The notes: generated by a model not told the origin, from the letters alone. A stretch of DNA of 64,000 nucleotides from Armillaria gallica (GCA_037576215.1 JBANDB010000012.1:248001-312000); one strand, 5' to 3'. Positions 21,001 to 33,439 are shown, numbered from the stretch's first letter. Numbers and translations are program-made.

Positions 21001-23485
21001 CTCCGTTTCCTTTGCCAGTCATAGCTTCAGCGCTGACCGCAAGTAATAGTTGATCCCTGCCAAGTACATCAATTCATGGAACCAAACTCTTCCCGGCATG
21101 GACTAAGCAAGACTTGTACCACATACGTAGCTCCAGCGTCAGAAGTGCTATGCTTTCTCAGCCCCACTGTTTTCTCAGACTAACACTCGTTGGACGTCCG
21201 AACTACCATCACCTCTCGACGTTTTTAAGCACAATCTGTGTGAACGAGAACAGTGTCCAATCTGCACTATCCATTCAGGTCAAGACAGCCCTTCCGATCC
21301 GCAATACCAAACGTGTATGAGCGTCCCAATGCCCACACTGCGCTTGGTCTACGCTTACAACCATCGGTAACCGACACAATTTCCGAGTCGGTCCGACCAG
21401 CCGAACAAAGTGACGCAGACAAAGACGCGTCTCTTCTTCCACTACCATCACCTTCATCGCTCGACTGTCCTCTTTCATATCGCCTCCTCGTTCTTCGTCC
21501 TTGGCCTCATCGATCATATCCTTCCAGCCAACTGAACAAGCGACTCCAAGGCTGAGTGGCATCAACTACGACACGTGTAGACTGGAGGAGAATGTTTCAT
21601 CAAGTTTTCCATCAGGGCCAGGTTCATTCGCGGTTAGTTCATACGGTGCGTATTCTCTCTATCAAAGGATCCGATGCTCACTGTCGGTGTAGCCAGTCAT
21701 CATACCACGCAGTGGCCTTCGAACTCCAACATCAAGCATTGCGAAGACACGGTAATGACGCAAACCACGAAGATGGCTCGTTCACTCGCTAGTCTCGGCA
21801 AGGGTGTCAAACGGTATATCAGCTGTATCTTACTCCCGGCTGGCATAGTGGACCATCGCGGGTATGAATCTCATATATCGCTGCTATCGATAATGCTGAC
21901 TTTGAAGATGAGTGTAGCCATAAATTCAGTGCTCTGTACCGGCTTGTCTTCTTCCATTCTTTGCTTCTCTGTCGACTCAATTTCTGCACAGGTTGATGGC
22001 ACGCGTTTACAGCGCGAAAAGACAAACTCACGCGACAAGAATAGTGCATATATGCTCCCGTAATTCACCTTGACAACATGTGCTCTTTTGTTCGGTTGCA
22101 TTGATAATCAACACGCCCGTGCAGAAGAGAACTGCTGCCACAGTGTAATTACTGTTTTTGCGTCGAATGTGTTCGGGTCAACCTTTTTCGTCGATATATC
22201 CACAGGCACGTATACTCCGAATCAGGAGATCCAATGCTGACGATAAATATAGACAACGGCCTTTACGTTCACATTGTTATTGAAGACATCGCACCGTGCG
22301 ATGGTCCTCGAACGCATACAACAAGCTCACCGAAGAGGTAAGCAGGATGCCCAAGTCGGAGGCAGTGATACAAATCACGGACTATAACGAGCTCGCCTGC
22401 TGGACTTGCCTACAACGTGAGGCTGAGAAACGGGTTCTCAAAACTGAATTCTGTTGTCGGCTGGCATGCGTCATCCATCAGAATCTAGAGCATGAGGGCC
22501 GACGAGGCAGGTAGATTGTATAGTTCCGATGATGGTGCTGACTTCGAATGCTAGTGTACGTGTGAACTCAGGGCAGCACTTCCTATATGGTCCGTGTGTT
22601 TTCGTCGACTTATTTTATCATAATACAATGTAACGTGTTCACAGTACAAAACGCTTATCTACGCCACAGAATATCTGCTCTCCGAAATGATCCAGGCGAC
22701 ATCGCCCCTTCTGTCCAAGCGTAGTTAGTCTTTGCGGCCGGATGCCAAACCAGGTTACATATCTCAGTGAAAACTAATCACATCGTCTCTTCGCTTCTCT
22801 GTGCTAGTTCCATCCCCAGCATACAACAAAAGTATCTGGTAGGTTTCCTTTACTCTTCACCTCTCCGACGTCTTGAAGTGACATTCAGGAATTAAGTTGT
22901 GCTTGTACTGAAGAATGTTCGCAAAGCAGCCTCAGCCGAGGAATGTCAGCTCGCTTGACAACGTGTAAAGTTTGTACTCTCGACTCTAATACCATCGCTT
23001 GCAAAAACTGTCCAGAAGATCACGGGCAACAACGGGAAAAATAGTCTCATTTCTCAGTTGACGGGATGTTATTTTATGCAACCATTCAGGCTCCGAGCCA
23101 GACTCTTATTCAAAAATGGCGTATCTGCTATTCAAAGGCGCGGCCCCGAGGTCGCTTTGTTGACGAGGAGATATTTTTAGTCCGCGTTCTCCTCTGCGCA
23201 GATCATTTTCTGACTGCTAGTTGTTGCAGATATAGGAGGTATACATATAGATTCTGAATCAAATCCATCCCGTAGTGGTGCTTCAATCCGATATTCTTCC
23301 CTTCCTTGCTCGTACGCTTCATGTGCTGCGAATCGAAATTGAGCGAGGATCAAATCTGAGCCACTCAAGGAGTGCGTGCAACTTTCTGGTAGTTAAATGA
23401 TTCTCCCATTAGCATGAGAGGAAGGCGCCTTTGGAATTAGCCGGGACGATCAGAGAAGCAACAGTGAGAAAATATTACATCGCAA
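18030..23485. other. 5.5 kb with no recognisable gene
   Basis: All open frames here are at most about 130 codons and lack known motifs. Weak hints exist. 18544-18855 plus is a 103-codon frame. 22296-22514 plus contains 'YNELACWTCLQREAEK'. The minus strand at 19840-19740 reads 'FKAQTHRYEDLS', which resembles 'IKVQAHRYEELR' at 42600, so a small dispersed repeat may be present. I cannot support a gene model. Confidence 0.35.
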
Positions 23486-23489
23486 TCTC

Positions 23490-25129
23490 AGCTTTGGGAA
23501 CTCAGAGTGTGGGGTGTCTTGGAATAAGAGCCGCGACCAATAAGTGTATATGAACCATTGGGTATTGGGTACGCGTGATCCGCGACGATTTTGAATATGT
23601 GGGGTGTCCCAGCGTCGTCTTTAACTGTCAGCTCTCCTCGTCAAAGCCCTCCTTCCTTTGTATTTGACAATCCTCGCACATCACCCAGATCAATACGGGT
23701 TCCCCCAAAGGAGCTCGCATCCATCTCCTCCGTCCGATTAACTTGCCCTATCCATTCAAGCCCACAGCATGCGAGAGACTCCGTGTTCGACATTACTTAC
23801 TCCCATGATGGTCGCCAATATTTAGTTCCGTTCCCAGGTTCGGGGTAGAGGAAAAGCAACTCGACCCGAGACGAATATTCCATGGCATTTACGAGCGCTA
23901 CCCAGGCGCCTTCTTGCGACAGCGCCGCATCGTATATTGGGATATACTTTGGGCGAAGAAGGTAGACCAAACCTGCAACTCTATCCATAGGATTTGTTGA
24001 CACCCTGTCTTTCATCTGCGACAAGAAGTCAAAGACTGTGATAGAGGTACTAGGAGCCCGTATCCGCCGTAACGATGCCAGCTGACCAAGGAATCTCATT
24101 TTTATATCCTCCTGTATGATCCCATCGCCAGTCTCCCCGCCAATAATCATATGTTTGCTGATTTCCTGCAGCCTCCACGCTCGATTGAACCAAAACCGAC
24201 TACTCTGAAAGTCACCCGGTTTTAAGTTCAGTGGCCGACCCAGTCCACTAGAGTAGCAAACAACCTTCCTGGATCTCTGGTACACGTATCCGATTGTTGG
24301 CACGTCGACCTTCCATTCCTCCTCACGAAGATCCTCCCTTAGCCCATCTGCCTGTCTCAAGCACAGAACATCCAACCACGCGTACTGCACTCCGAGATTC
24401 AACATCTCGATTCGTATTAGATCAAGGCTGGTGTCCTTTGGGATTGGCACAGGCCACTCATATCCGTTGATAGGTGTCCAGACATCGACACGCTCCGTAT
24501 TTTCCACGCATGCGATATTCCATACGGTAATGCCCAGCGGACCCAGTAGGGCACTACTCGATTAGCGTACAGATCCCAGACGCGCCGAGGGGGTATATCC
24601 GGGGTGGTGATCCTGCCACGCACATTTTGTCGCCTCCTCCGGTCTCCCTCCTCCCGCCTTCGTAATTCATGTTTGAAGTCAATAGTGGCCAAGTCATACC
24701 AAAAACGGCGTAAACAGGCATAGGCAGTGCCGAAGTTGTTGTTTCGTTGAATGCAGCGTTCAAGAAGTGAATGTAAGTGCTTTGCGTTTCGATGGAATGT
24801 GACTCCCGCCAACACCTGAGGCGTGAATGGGTCTTCAGAGGTCTCGTAAGTGTCCAGGTTGTACGATGTGCGAAGTGTATCATTGAGCTTTTCAAATAAT
24901 CCAATGACGCCGAGGTCTGCACATAAGGTGTCGGCCAGAACGGATGATATGACCGGACTTCTATCGGTGTAGGACCTCTGTTTCAACACTGGAATGGTAA
25001 ACTCTGCTTGGCCAGTCTCACCGAGAGCAGACAGTGTGATCTCGGGGGAAAACGAAAACCTGCAACTCTTGGATATGGATGTGATCCTTGACCTGTTGGT
25101 GCTTATTGACGTAGTTACCTCTTCGGCAT
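23490..25129 (-). pseudogene. HET-domain (heterokaryon incompatibility) protein gene, broken
   Basis: Exon 1 is tiny (25129-25119, ATG CCG AAG AG). A 59-bp intron follows (25118-25060). Exon 2 then gives 'FSFSPEITLSALGETGQ', 'IPVLKQRSYTDRSPVISS' and 'PPRRVWDLYANRVVPYW' up to 'ISHAW' near 24508. The frame then shifts and the HET core continues: 'VDVWTPINGYEWPVPIP', 'LDLIRIEMLNLG', 'YAWLDVLCLRQ', 'EEWKVDVPTIGYVY', 'FNRAWRLQE'. The second frame ends at a consensus donor (GTAAGT at 23800). Family-like sequence resumes below 23747 ('GELTVKDDAGTPHIFKIV') with an in-frame TGA at 23643-23641. HET proteins can trigger cell death on self/non-self mismatch. With a frameshift and a stop, this copy should be non-functional unless the changes are assembly errors. 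Confidence 0.8.
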
Positions 25130-25159
25130 GGGCACGTGAAATATAGAATAATAACAAAC

Positions 25160-26450
25160 GTACCAGTGCCCATAGTCGACGTATATTTGCGCCAAGCCAA
25201 GATTGCCAAGATGTTTCTGTCGTTCCGTGAACGCGAGGAAGGAAGAGTATTGTTTAAAAAACTGGAGATGGCCACTAGTTTAAATGAGGCCTTCTCAAGT
25301 ATACATAGATCTTACAGCATTGCTATGCATACAGCCCGTGTTGAAGTATGCTGTGTTTCCGACCTTTTATCACCGTGTTCTTTGATAATGATGATCAAAG
25401 TTATAGGCGCCCCAGAATGAAGACGCCAGCTTTCTGGGAAGACATTTATCGTAATGTTAGGGCAATACATCAAGCGTTAGAGATGATTTGTGGGCAACCT
25501 CGTGCACTGCTGGTAAAGATGAAGTACCAGTAAGAAGTGCGAGGTAATCCAGAAGTTCTCAGCGCCTATTCGAAGCTCAGACTTGGCAAAGATTAGGAAC
25601 CGAGATTCAACACCGGCGCGAAAACCATTAGTGTCACCACTGGATCATGTCCGCGGAGAGACACACGGGGAAGAGTCTGGCACTTATTATGGGTGGCCAA
25701 ATGTTGGGAATAGAGAGACCGAAGTGATCACGAAGAGGCCGTTCAGGAATGCAGCGGAGATACCCGCACTCAATTTTGCCTATTGGTCCGAACGATAGCG
25801 ATTAAAAGCGATGTCAAACTCTACCGTCTAGATTGATGAGGCCATCGTGTAGATGGGAATGTAAGATAGGTTTAGAATTCTCTTGTAGGTATCAGTTTGA
25901 AGAGAATTTTGACAGGAGGTTCGCCAGCACTCGAAATGAATATCAAAGTCATAAGCCGACCCAGACAGAAATAGCTGGGGCATGTTAGCGCAGTACAGCT
26001 TACGGAATATGGACGTCAGCAATAAAGAACATGGCCGTGACAGTGAGGAGATGAGGGAAGATGTGAAGAGTAGGTGATTGTCGAGGTCAAAAAGAGCGGG
26101 TTATCTAAAAATAGACAAAGGTCTTTTGTTCGAACCGCGCCTGGGTCACCTCACAATTTTTCTCCTCGTCCAATTTTTCAGTGCATTTCGGTAAAACCGG
26201 GAATCTAATTCCAGGATCCTACTGATAGGACTGTGTATTTCGGCGAGTATTCCGCTCGTATCGAAACAATACAAGGACTTGGAACATCAGGCATGAAGAT
26301 ACTGATGGATAGGAACCGAAAGTCATTATATCATCCAGGTTGAGATACTGTGCATAATATATATCGGGAATGATAACAAGACATCTATCAGCTTATGTAT
26401 ACGAAGCGTAAAGGAAATAAATGCGATTATCTAAAGAATATTATCAAAAT
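25160..26450. other. No supported gene
   Basis: A plus-strand frame at 25136-25420 and its continuation to 25533 look helical ('KLEMATSLNEAFSSIHRSY') but match nothing I know. They oppose the HET gene's promoter. No repeat, RNA gene or mobile element was seen. Confidence 0.3.
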
Positions 26451-26453
26451 CGT

Positions 26454-27110
26454 TCACACCATCCTCTTCCTGTAGAACCACTTCTCGTCCGTCTCCCCCC
26501 TCGCACGCAACCAAATCGTATACATGCTCACGCATTTCTTCCTATGCATAATCCACGCCCACGGATAGTATCCTTCACTCCCCCTCTGGTCAAGCTGGCA
26601 TGTCTTCCCACATGCCTTGCACAGCACACAGGTCGGGGAGAGCACATCTGCCCATTCCTCATTCCCGAAGAATTCGAGCTGCTCTTCTGTAGTGTTTCGC
26701 GATCGAGAGTCGAACCCCTTGGGGCGTGCGAGCGAGGAAAGGAATTCAGCATGTAGGGGGGTGTCGAGGCTAGGATTGGAATCCAAGGTATTCTTCGAAG
26801 GTGAGTTATGTACAGAAATATTTAGATCACGATGATTTTGTCTGCCTGAAAGAGTGTTACCTATGAACAGGGATGAATTTGACATTCTCCGATTTCCGTT
26901 TCTTCGGGAATCTGCCAACGCTACTCAATCACAACGTCAAGGACAATCGAATGAGGATACTCACGGAATTCCTCTCTTGAACAGACTGTCAGGGTCGCGG
27001 CGGAACCATTCGACGTACGGAGGAGAGTCAAGCATTTCCTCGTCTATATTCTGGTCCTCGCAGGGTAACTGATGTACAGTAGCGAGCTTGCTAGATTCAA
27101 AGTTTTGCAT
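26454..27110 (-). CDS. C2HC 'W..H' finger protein, intact family member W
   Basis: The model has three exons: 27110-26965, 26911-26861 and 26769-26454, giving 170 residues. Exon 1 starts 'MQNFESSKLATVHQ' and ends at 'LFKRGIP'. Exon 2 carries a basic patch 'FPKKRKSENVKF', a good nuclear-localisation candidate. Exon 3 holds the conserved C-terminal domain 'FFGNEEWADV', 'VLCKACGK', 'LDQRG', 'WIMHRKKC', 'YTIWL'. That is a C-x2-C then H-x3-C zinc-site pattern. The last intron (91 bp) was placed by phase and is the weakest point. Homologs with the same C-terminus lie at 33865-35196 and 57566-58494. The domain is common in agaric hypothetical proteins and its function is unknown to me. Nuclear zinc binding is an inference. 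Confidence 0.6.
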
Positions 27111-29150
27111 TATAGAGAGGGTCAGGAAGAAAGACGAGATAAAGTTCTGTTGAGGGAATTCCAGCTTTTATATAGGTTGAGGAGTGGCATTCACCTTACG
27201 AGTGATCACTGTGAGATTAGGCATCATTGAAGAAGACTGCAGGACCTGCTTCGAAACAAAGCCACGAGTCAAGCAGTTTTCTCATTGTCTATGAAGAAAG
27301 ACATTGTACTCTCGAGTTTTGAGTGATGAATGATTCGTCTATTCAAGTCCATGCTAAAAAAATCAGATGATTGTCATGGATGCCTTCGAGAATATCGTTT
27401 CCGGCCCATGCAACAGGGTCAAAGTGAATCTTGAGTGATTATGAACAGGTAAGTGTGGAACAATGGGAGACCACTTGTATGCTAGCAGATATGGTCTCAT
27501 CTCTCAGATACAGATGTCATCGCAATAGCCATTGTAGCAGATGGCCGTACTGTACGTGAGTGTACAGTAGAAACGCCAGAATGAGCCTTACGGTGAAGAT
27601 TTAAGGAAACTCGGAAACGGCCTCCGAGTCACGCGTTACGGTTGCCTGATTAAGCAACGGCGCAAAGGTAATAGTTGTACTGTTCTAAGATATTCGCGAT
27701 GTTACTCTGCTTTAAGCGCTTATAGAACTATGATTGATATTGAAAGAGCTCGTACTTGAAATTTAATGGTATTTTATATGACATTTTCAATGTTTTCTAT
27801 AACGTAACGAAAAAAATAGGAAACAGGTCGACCGTTACGCGTTACGGGGGGCGAAATAAGCAACGAAACGGTACCTGCGTTACGCGTTACGGTTTCTACT
27901 GTACACTCACGTACAGTAATGCGCAAATCTGAAGTGACAGACATAGAAGGGAACTCTTTATGTGTACAACCAGCATACAAATACGAGACAAGATTCATGT
28001 TGTCGGAGTTTCAGCAAGGACTCTGTGAAGGCGAAAGCATGCATTTCGACGGCAAGATATCGAGTCATTCCACGGTTTTATTCCTTTCCAGAAGCCAGAC
28101 AAAATTTGGGCTATCCCAGTGAAAATCATGGACGTTAGAAAGACGAAAATGGATGATTGTGAGCTAGTAGCGCGCGCTTCATCGGTGGCGGAGATTAGAG
28201 GTCGTCGACGGTGCCGCAGTGCGACGTGATCCCAACTCGGGAATGGAGGAAGACAGCAAAGCTGAAACTGATCCAAAAATAGAACAGGCGGTGCCACTGC
28301 CGTCTCGGCACTTTGTTTCAAACCATGATGCGCTTGCTCTATTTTCGATCTGCAAGAGAATTTGGCGCCTTTTGAATCAAAGAGCCATGTCCACGATATT
28401 GTTTCGCAGCTCCAAGCTCTGGTACACCTGGAGACGTACTCTTTTTGTCGCATTATCGATGTGCCCTATGCCGGCCCGGCACCAGTCGTCCCAGAAATAT
28501 CGGACCAAAATGGACGAGGCGACTGATATATCCATCTTCGCATACCTGGCGTTTTTGGGACGGCCAAACACCATGAGTCGAAGATAGTACGATGCGCTCG
28601 CTCTATTTTTGACTCGCACGAGCATTGGGGACTTTTAAATCAGACAGCCGTACCTTCGTCGACGTTTTTCTGGTACCTTTATTCCGTCCAGGGACTGACT
28701 TTTCTCATGCTTTATCGATCCGCAGAGATTGTTATTCCAGTCATCGCGGAGTTATCGGCCAAAAATGGAAAATCGAGGTTCCTTCTTACACTTTGATACC
28801 GTCTCATCTTCTCATTTAGAGCTACGCTTCCTCGAAAATAACCTTTGCATATGATGATCAAACGATGAAATCTGCTGCTGCGCTCCGAAGTAGTGCTAAT
28901 CCTTGCAAGGTTTAACAGCACATTTATATTATCGATGATTGTATCCTTGTAAATGCGCTAAACCCGATGTGTGCACCAAGAAAGTGATGTGCCCACCAAT
29001 CACCACCTGTTCTGCATGCAACAGCCGCCCATGCCCATTCAGTGTAGACCTAATGGTACTAATTACGACCCGATGGATATCCTCCTCAGATGAGGCGCCA
29101 TCTCATCGTCTTGTCTCTTAAGAGCGACCTCGTATATTGATCCCTTTCAC
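27111..29150. repeat. Conserved upstream region of the C2HC gene and linked repeat (with MITE inserted)
   Basis: 27111-28600 matches 5610-6710, and parts match 8445-8811 and 54060-54458. 28590-29150 matches the reverse complement of about 53230-53760. The final 140 bp also match the tail end of the LysM block (9890-10020 and reverse of 5480-5575). No coding frame is conserved between copies. It is probably promoter DNA carried by segmental duplication. Confidence 0.6.
27550..27916. mobile_element. Tc1/mariner-type MITE, 367 bp
   Basis: The ends are perfect 25-bp inverted repeats starting CTGTACGTGAGTGTACAGTA. A TA dinucleotide flanks each end (27548-27549 and 27917-27918). The related region at 6037-6038 has the undisturbed site (TC), which confirms the borders. 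The interior is AT-rich and holds several copies of GCGTTACGCGTTACGG-like units near both ends. No coding frame. TA duplication points to Tc1/mariner-group mobilisation. Confidence 0.88.
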
Positions 29151-29164
29151 CGGATTTCTCCCTC

Positions 29165-30463
29165 ATGGCGCTCAGCAATTTCAAACTGGCGCTGACCCTC
29201 AGTAACTTTGTCGGAAGCGGGCTCTCCGCTCTAGGCTCAGGATTCATCATCCTCTGCTACGTATTCCTCCCGTTGAAGAAACACTATCGACACTTTCTAA
29301 TTCTCAACTTGGCGATTGCAGGTAAGTATCAATCTAGCCACTAATGCCAATGTAGATGTTCATGAAACTCGCCTAGATTTTATCAATGCTATGGACAATG
29401 TGGTATCGGGAGTAGTCGTGCTCACTACTGGCCCATTATCTCGAACCCCAGCATGTATTGCAAATGGTTTTATCGAACAGCTATCTGTCCAGGTAACTCG
29501 AAACGGCCTGTTTGTCTTTTTGGGTGCTAACAGATCACATCAACAGGCAACCGATACATCCATCTTCGCAATATCTATAGTCACCATCATGATTGTCACC
29601 GCCTCCAATGGATCTTCATGGTCGGTAAAATCGAAGAAAAACAAGGAACGATTCATTACTGTGGTGTGCGGTTGTACATGGGTGTTACCTATCCTAACAA
29701 GTAGACAATACCCTCTGTACTGATCATACCCAACGCTGCTAGACTGACAATCCTACAGGCTTCATCGCCCTTGGGAAAGATTACTATACTGCTGTGTCCG
29801 GTAACTGGTGGTGTGGCAACACTTTACTGTGATCATAATTCTCACTGATTGATTCTCTCAGCTGGCTGACACCCGAGCCTGTCTATGTTCGCTATGTACT
29901 GACTCACGGGTGGCGTATTATGTTTATATTCATCGAGATAGGTACCGTGCAATGACCATCTCCTTCGACTCCTTCTGACATACACAAATGCAGGCCTGTA
30001 CATGTATCTGTACGTCCATCTACGAAGACGAGTCAAAGACCTCAACATAGGCTTCCCATGGATTACAACTTGCTCAGGGATGAACCTGCGCAACGGGTTC
30101 GATGATCTTGAACGGTCATCAGAGATACATGCGCCTCCCATCAAGATTACATGTAGCCAATCTTTGAAGCCCTCCTTTGAGATGCAATACCACCCGTCCT
30201 CAGTCATCACCTTTCATCCCCATTACCGCCAAAAGCACCTCTCAAAAATATTGCTTTTGAACGCGTACCCAATCGCGTACATCGTGCTGTGGATACCCGG
30301 TCTCTGTAATCGGATCGTCGAAGCATCAGGTCACACATCCAGGGTACTGCAGATCCTACAGGCGTCGACGCAGTTTGTTGGGTTTGCCAACGCGTTGACG
30401 TATGGGTGGAATGAAAGGGTGGCGAAAAGCGTAAGAGAGATGGTACGGAGAAGTTCATCGTGA
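29165..30463 (+). CDS. Seven-transmembrane receptor (cAMP-receptor/Git3-like family)
   Basis: Six exons are predicted: 29165-29321, 29377-29492, 29547-29700, 29759-29828, 29862-29941 and 29994-30463. Splicing with GT..AG introns of 33-58 bp gives an open 348-residue protein. Helices are visible at 'SALGSGFIILCYVFLPL', 'HFLILNLAIADFINAMDN', 'IFAISIVTIMIVTA', 'FITVVCGCTWVLPIL', 'WRIMFIFIEIGLYMYLYV', 'AYIVLWIPGLCNRIVE' and 'LQASTQFVGFANALTYG'. The motif 'P[G]..NR..EASG' in helix 6 and 'YGWNE' in helix 7 are typical of this fungal class. A long third intracellular loop (about residues 205-265) could contact G protein. Ligand unknown. A degenerate tandem copy follows at 30590. The 33-bp intron 4 is unusually short. 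Confidence 0.8.
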
Positions 30464-30589
30464 CCTCGGATCGAGAGTAGTCACGTTATACTTGGGAATT
30501 TCGCGTATGTCTATGTCTTGATTTGAGGACAATATCACATTATTTTAATCGCTAATCAGATTTCGTTGGAATGGCACTGGTTCTCATTA

Positions 30590-31740
30590 AGTTCGTGGAG
30601 GCGGACTTCCGATCTAGGCTCAGGATTCATCATCCTCTGCCGCGTATACGGTATTCGGCCCATCGAGACACTTCGAATTTTCAATTTGGCGGTTGCAGGT
30701 AAGCATCGATCCAGCTACCGGTGCCAACATAGTTCACGGGAACTGCCTACAGTTTATCAATACGATGGACAATGTAGTGCCGCCTGTATTGCAAATGGTT
30801 TTATCGACCAGCTATCTGTCCAGATAACTCCAAACCGTCAGTTTGTTTTTGAGCCAACCGACGACACCTACAGGCGACCGAAACATCTGTCTTCGAAATG
30901 TCTATAGTCACCATGATAACCACCTATTGCTGTGGTGTGTGCCTGTATATGGGCTTTTCCTATCCTAACAAGTAAACAATATTATCCTCTGTATTGATTA
31001 CACGCAGAGCTGACAATCCGCAGCTTTCATCAAACTTTCATTGTGCTTGGAAGGAAGTATTAGGATTACTATACCACCGTGTCCGGCAACTAGTGGTATA
31101 GCGATACTTCACCGTGACCACAATCCTCATTGGTAGATTCTCACTCCTAGCTGACACATAGGCCTGTTGAAGGGCGCTATGTACTGACTCACAAGTGGCG
31201 TATTATGTTTATATTCATCGATCGAGATAGGTACGTTCAGATGCCCATCTCTGTGGAATCCTTCTGACATATACACAATGCAGACCTGTACATATATCTG
31301 TTCGTTTACCTGCGAAGACGAGTCAAAGTTCGCAGTATGGGCTCACCACGGATTAAAACTTGCTCAAGGACGAACCTGCGCAACGGGTCCCATGATCTTC
31401 GGCGCTCATCGAAGCCGGGAGATCTACGAGCCGTCCATCATGATACCTTATCTATTGCTATCGTTTGATGCCTTCCTCTCAGACAGCAAACAATCTGTTA
31501 TCCGCCATAGTCAATATACTCGTCACGGCCAAGACTAGCGAAAGCAATTGTTCAAAGAATTGCTCTTGAACGCGTACCCAATCGCTTACTGGATAAACAT
31601 AAAATCTGTCATCGGCTTATTGAGGCGATCATGCAGGCACCGACACAGTTTGTTTGGTTTGCCATGGCCCATAGGTATGGTGGAATGATAGCACGGCGAA
31701 AGGCATGAGAGAGATGGTATGGCAAAGCTCACCGTAACTC
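30590..31740 (+). pseudogene. Decayed tandem copy of the seven-transmembrane receptor
   Basis: Pieces align with the upstream gene in order: 'LGSGFIILCRVYG', then 'FINTMDNV', 'ACIANGFIDQLSVQ', 'HKWRIMFIFID', 'DLYIYLFVYLRRRVK' and 'LLLNAYPIAYW'. Frames break repeatedly, and the helix-3 and helix-7 regions are damaged. This is a tandem duplicate that lost function. Confidence 0.75.
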
Positions 31741-31849
31741 ATGTCAGATCTGGGATTTTTTCCTTTGTGTCTTTGTTTAATCTTAGTTTCAAGACGTATC
31801 ATATTGTGAATTTTCCACTGTAATGACATCACACAAGGCAAGCTACCTG

Positions 31850-32061
31850 ACACCCACGCAGCTTAGTACTACGGATCACTGCCCGAAAATTCGAAGGAGT
31901 AACATGAGTAAACAGATACCATCTATGTCTACCCTAAATAAGCTTCTTCCCGAACGCCCATCGTCGATAAGCAGCACCAGACTTCCCTCAGTGTTCGGGT
32001 GAGTCTATGGAGCGAAAACGATTTTCATTCAATCAATCCGTTCGTACTAGTACGGTACTTG
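31850..32061. promoter_or_regulatory. Intergenic region before the F-box gene
   Basis: About 200 bp between the receptor relic and the F-box start; no distinct box stands out. Confidence 0.2.
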
Positions 32062-33371
32062 ATGGATCCATCGACAGTCCTTCCAGTGGAGCTCCTCCAG
32101 ATGATCTTCCAGCACTATCTATCAAATCGAGAAAAGACATCGCCGCTGACCTTACCGAATGTAAGTAGCACAACTGGGTCACATCGTTGGCAACCGGGAC
32201 ATGTAGACTTACCTACAAAAATCTACAGCCTTTTCAGGGACAAAGGCCATGCGGACATTCGCAAACAAGTAAGCAAACCCCTATGAGAACCAAACAGCAG
32301 CGAAGACTGACTATCAGTGCCATGAGCAGTCGGACTCAATTTCACACCGAGCGTAGTGCAGTCCTTTGATCTCTCCGATGGGCTCTGGGTCCTGGGGCGA
32401 GTAAACAGTGCATGGAGAAAAGCTACCCTCTCGTCGAAAATGCTATGGTCCACAGTTCTCATCACGGACCATGTCAAGCTAGGAATCTATTCTCGTTCCA
32501 ATTCAAAGATACCCATCGAAATCCTCACCGAGATTCTCCACCGATCCGGAGACGCTCCCCTCCATATCTCTCTATCCTTCCCCATTAACGTCGGACGTGA
32601 GAAGATGTTATCAGATTCCGCGTCTAGATCCTTATTCACGCTCCTCTCCGCGCAAAGTCATCGATGGCAATGGATGGATCTAACGGCTCCCGCCGTGATC
32701 TGGGAAGATTTCGCGCAGATACCTCCTTCCCGCCTCGAGATGCTACGAAGTCTTCGCGCAATCGTTCCAAGTGCATCTTTCCTAGTTCAGATTGTCGGTG
32801 TCTGCTTGATCTCATGATATATTCTCCCTATTCGAACGACCACTATGCTCTACCTCCCGTTCACATTGGGATGCCTTCCTTGCGGTATCTGGACACATCA
32901 TCACCGCATATCAATGTTTTGGAGGCAATAGCAGCTCCTTATCTCCAATCCTTGGAACTCAGAGGATATGCGCGCCGGTCTACTATGCTCTCGTTCCGTT
33001 CAGTCTTTACCGAGGTCATTCAGCGGTCAAACTGTTCAAATTCCTTGACTACATTGAATTTGTATCGAACCTGCGACTGTCGTGACCTTATCGCAATGTT
33101 TTCCTGCACGTCCTCCATACCGCGTTATACCGATTTGAACCGTTCCAAGTCTGTCCCTTCTCTACTACCAAATCTGCATACACTATCATACCGGGACCCG
33201 GGGCTTTTGCAGGCCACAGATGTCAATCTCATTCTTGACATGATTGAGTCTAGGATCGCTGGGCGGCTGAGAAACGTGTACATTGGCCATGTTGACAGGG
33301 CAGATACGCAGAAGTGGGAAGGGCGCCTGTTTGCCCTGAATTCTCTGCCGGATGTTCATATTGTAATCTAG
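32062..33371 (+). CDS. F-box-like protein with LRR-type C-terminal part, possibly frameshifted
   Basis: Exon 1 (32062-32160) encodes 'MDPSTVLPVELLQMIFQHYL', an F-box start. A 201-bp intron (GTAAGT..GTGCAG) joins in phase to 32362, giving 'SFDLSDGLWVLGRVNSAW', 'ATLSSKMLWSTVLI', 'SGDAPLHISLSFP' and 'QIPPSRLEMLRSLR'. These are all hallmark blocks of agaric F-box proteins. That frame stops at 32815-32817. Beyond about 32790 another frame continues with 'MPSLRYLDTSSPHI', 'APYLQSLELRG' and 'LPNLHTLSYRDPG' to the stop at 33371. I see no good intron between them, so a one-base shift (mutation or sequence error) is likely. F-box proteins recruit substrates to SCF ubiquitin ligases. Confidence 0.65.
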
Positions 33372-33439
33372 CCAACACGATCGATCATGTCTGGGTCGAT
33401 AACGTGATTGGACTGTTGGAAACACACGGGAATTTTCGT

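Noticed and set aside
24554..24922. 122-codon minus frame within the HET gene
   Set aside because: Shadow of the HET coding frame.
26115..26160. GTTCGAACC resembling a tRNA T-loop
   Set aside because: The stems on either side do not pair and no D-arm or acceptor stem is present. The same holds for similar motifs at 2948, 20269 and 53694.
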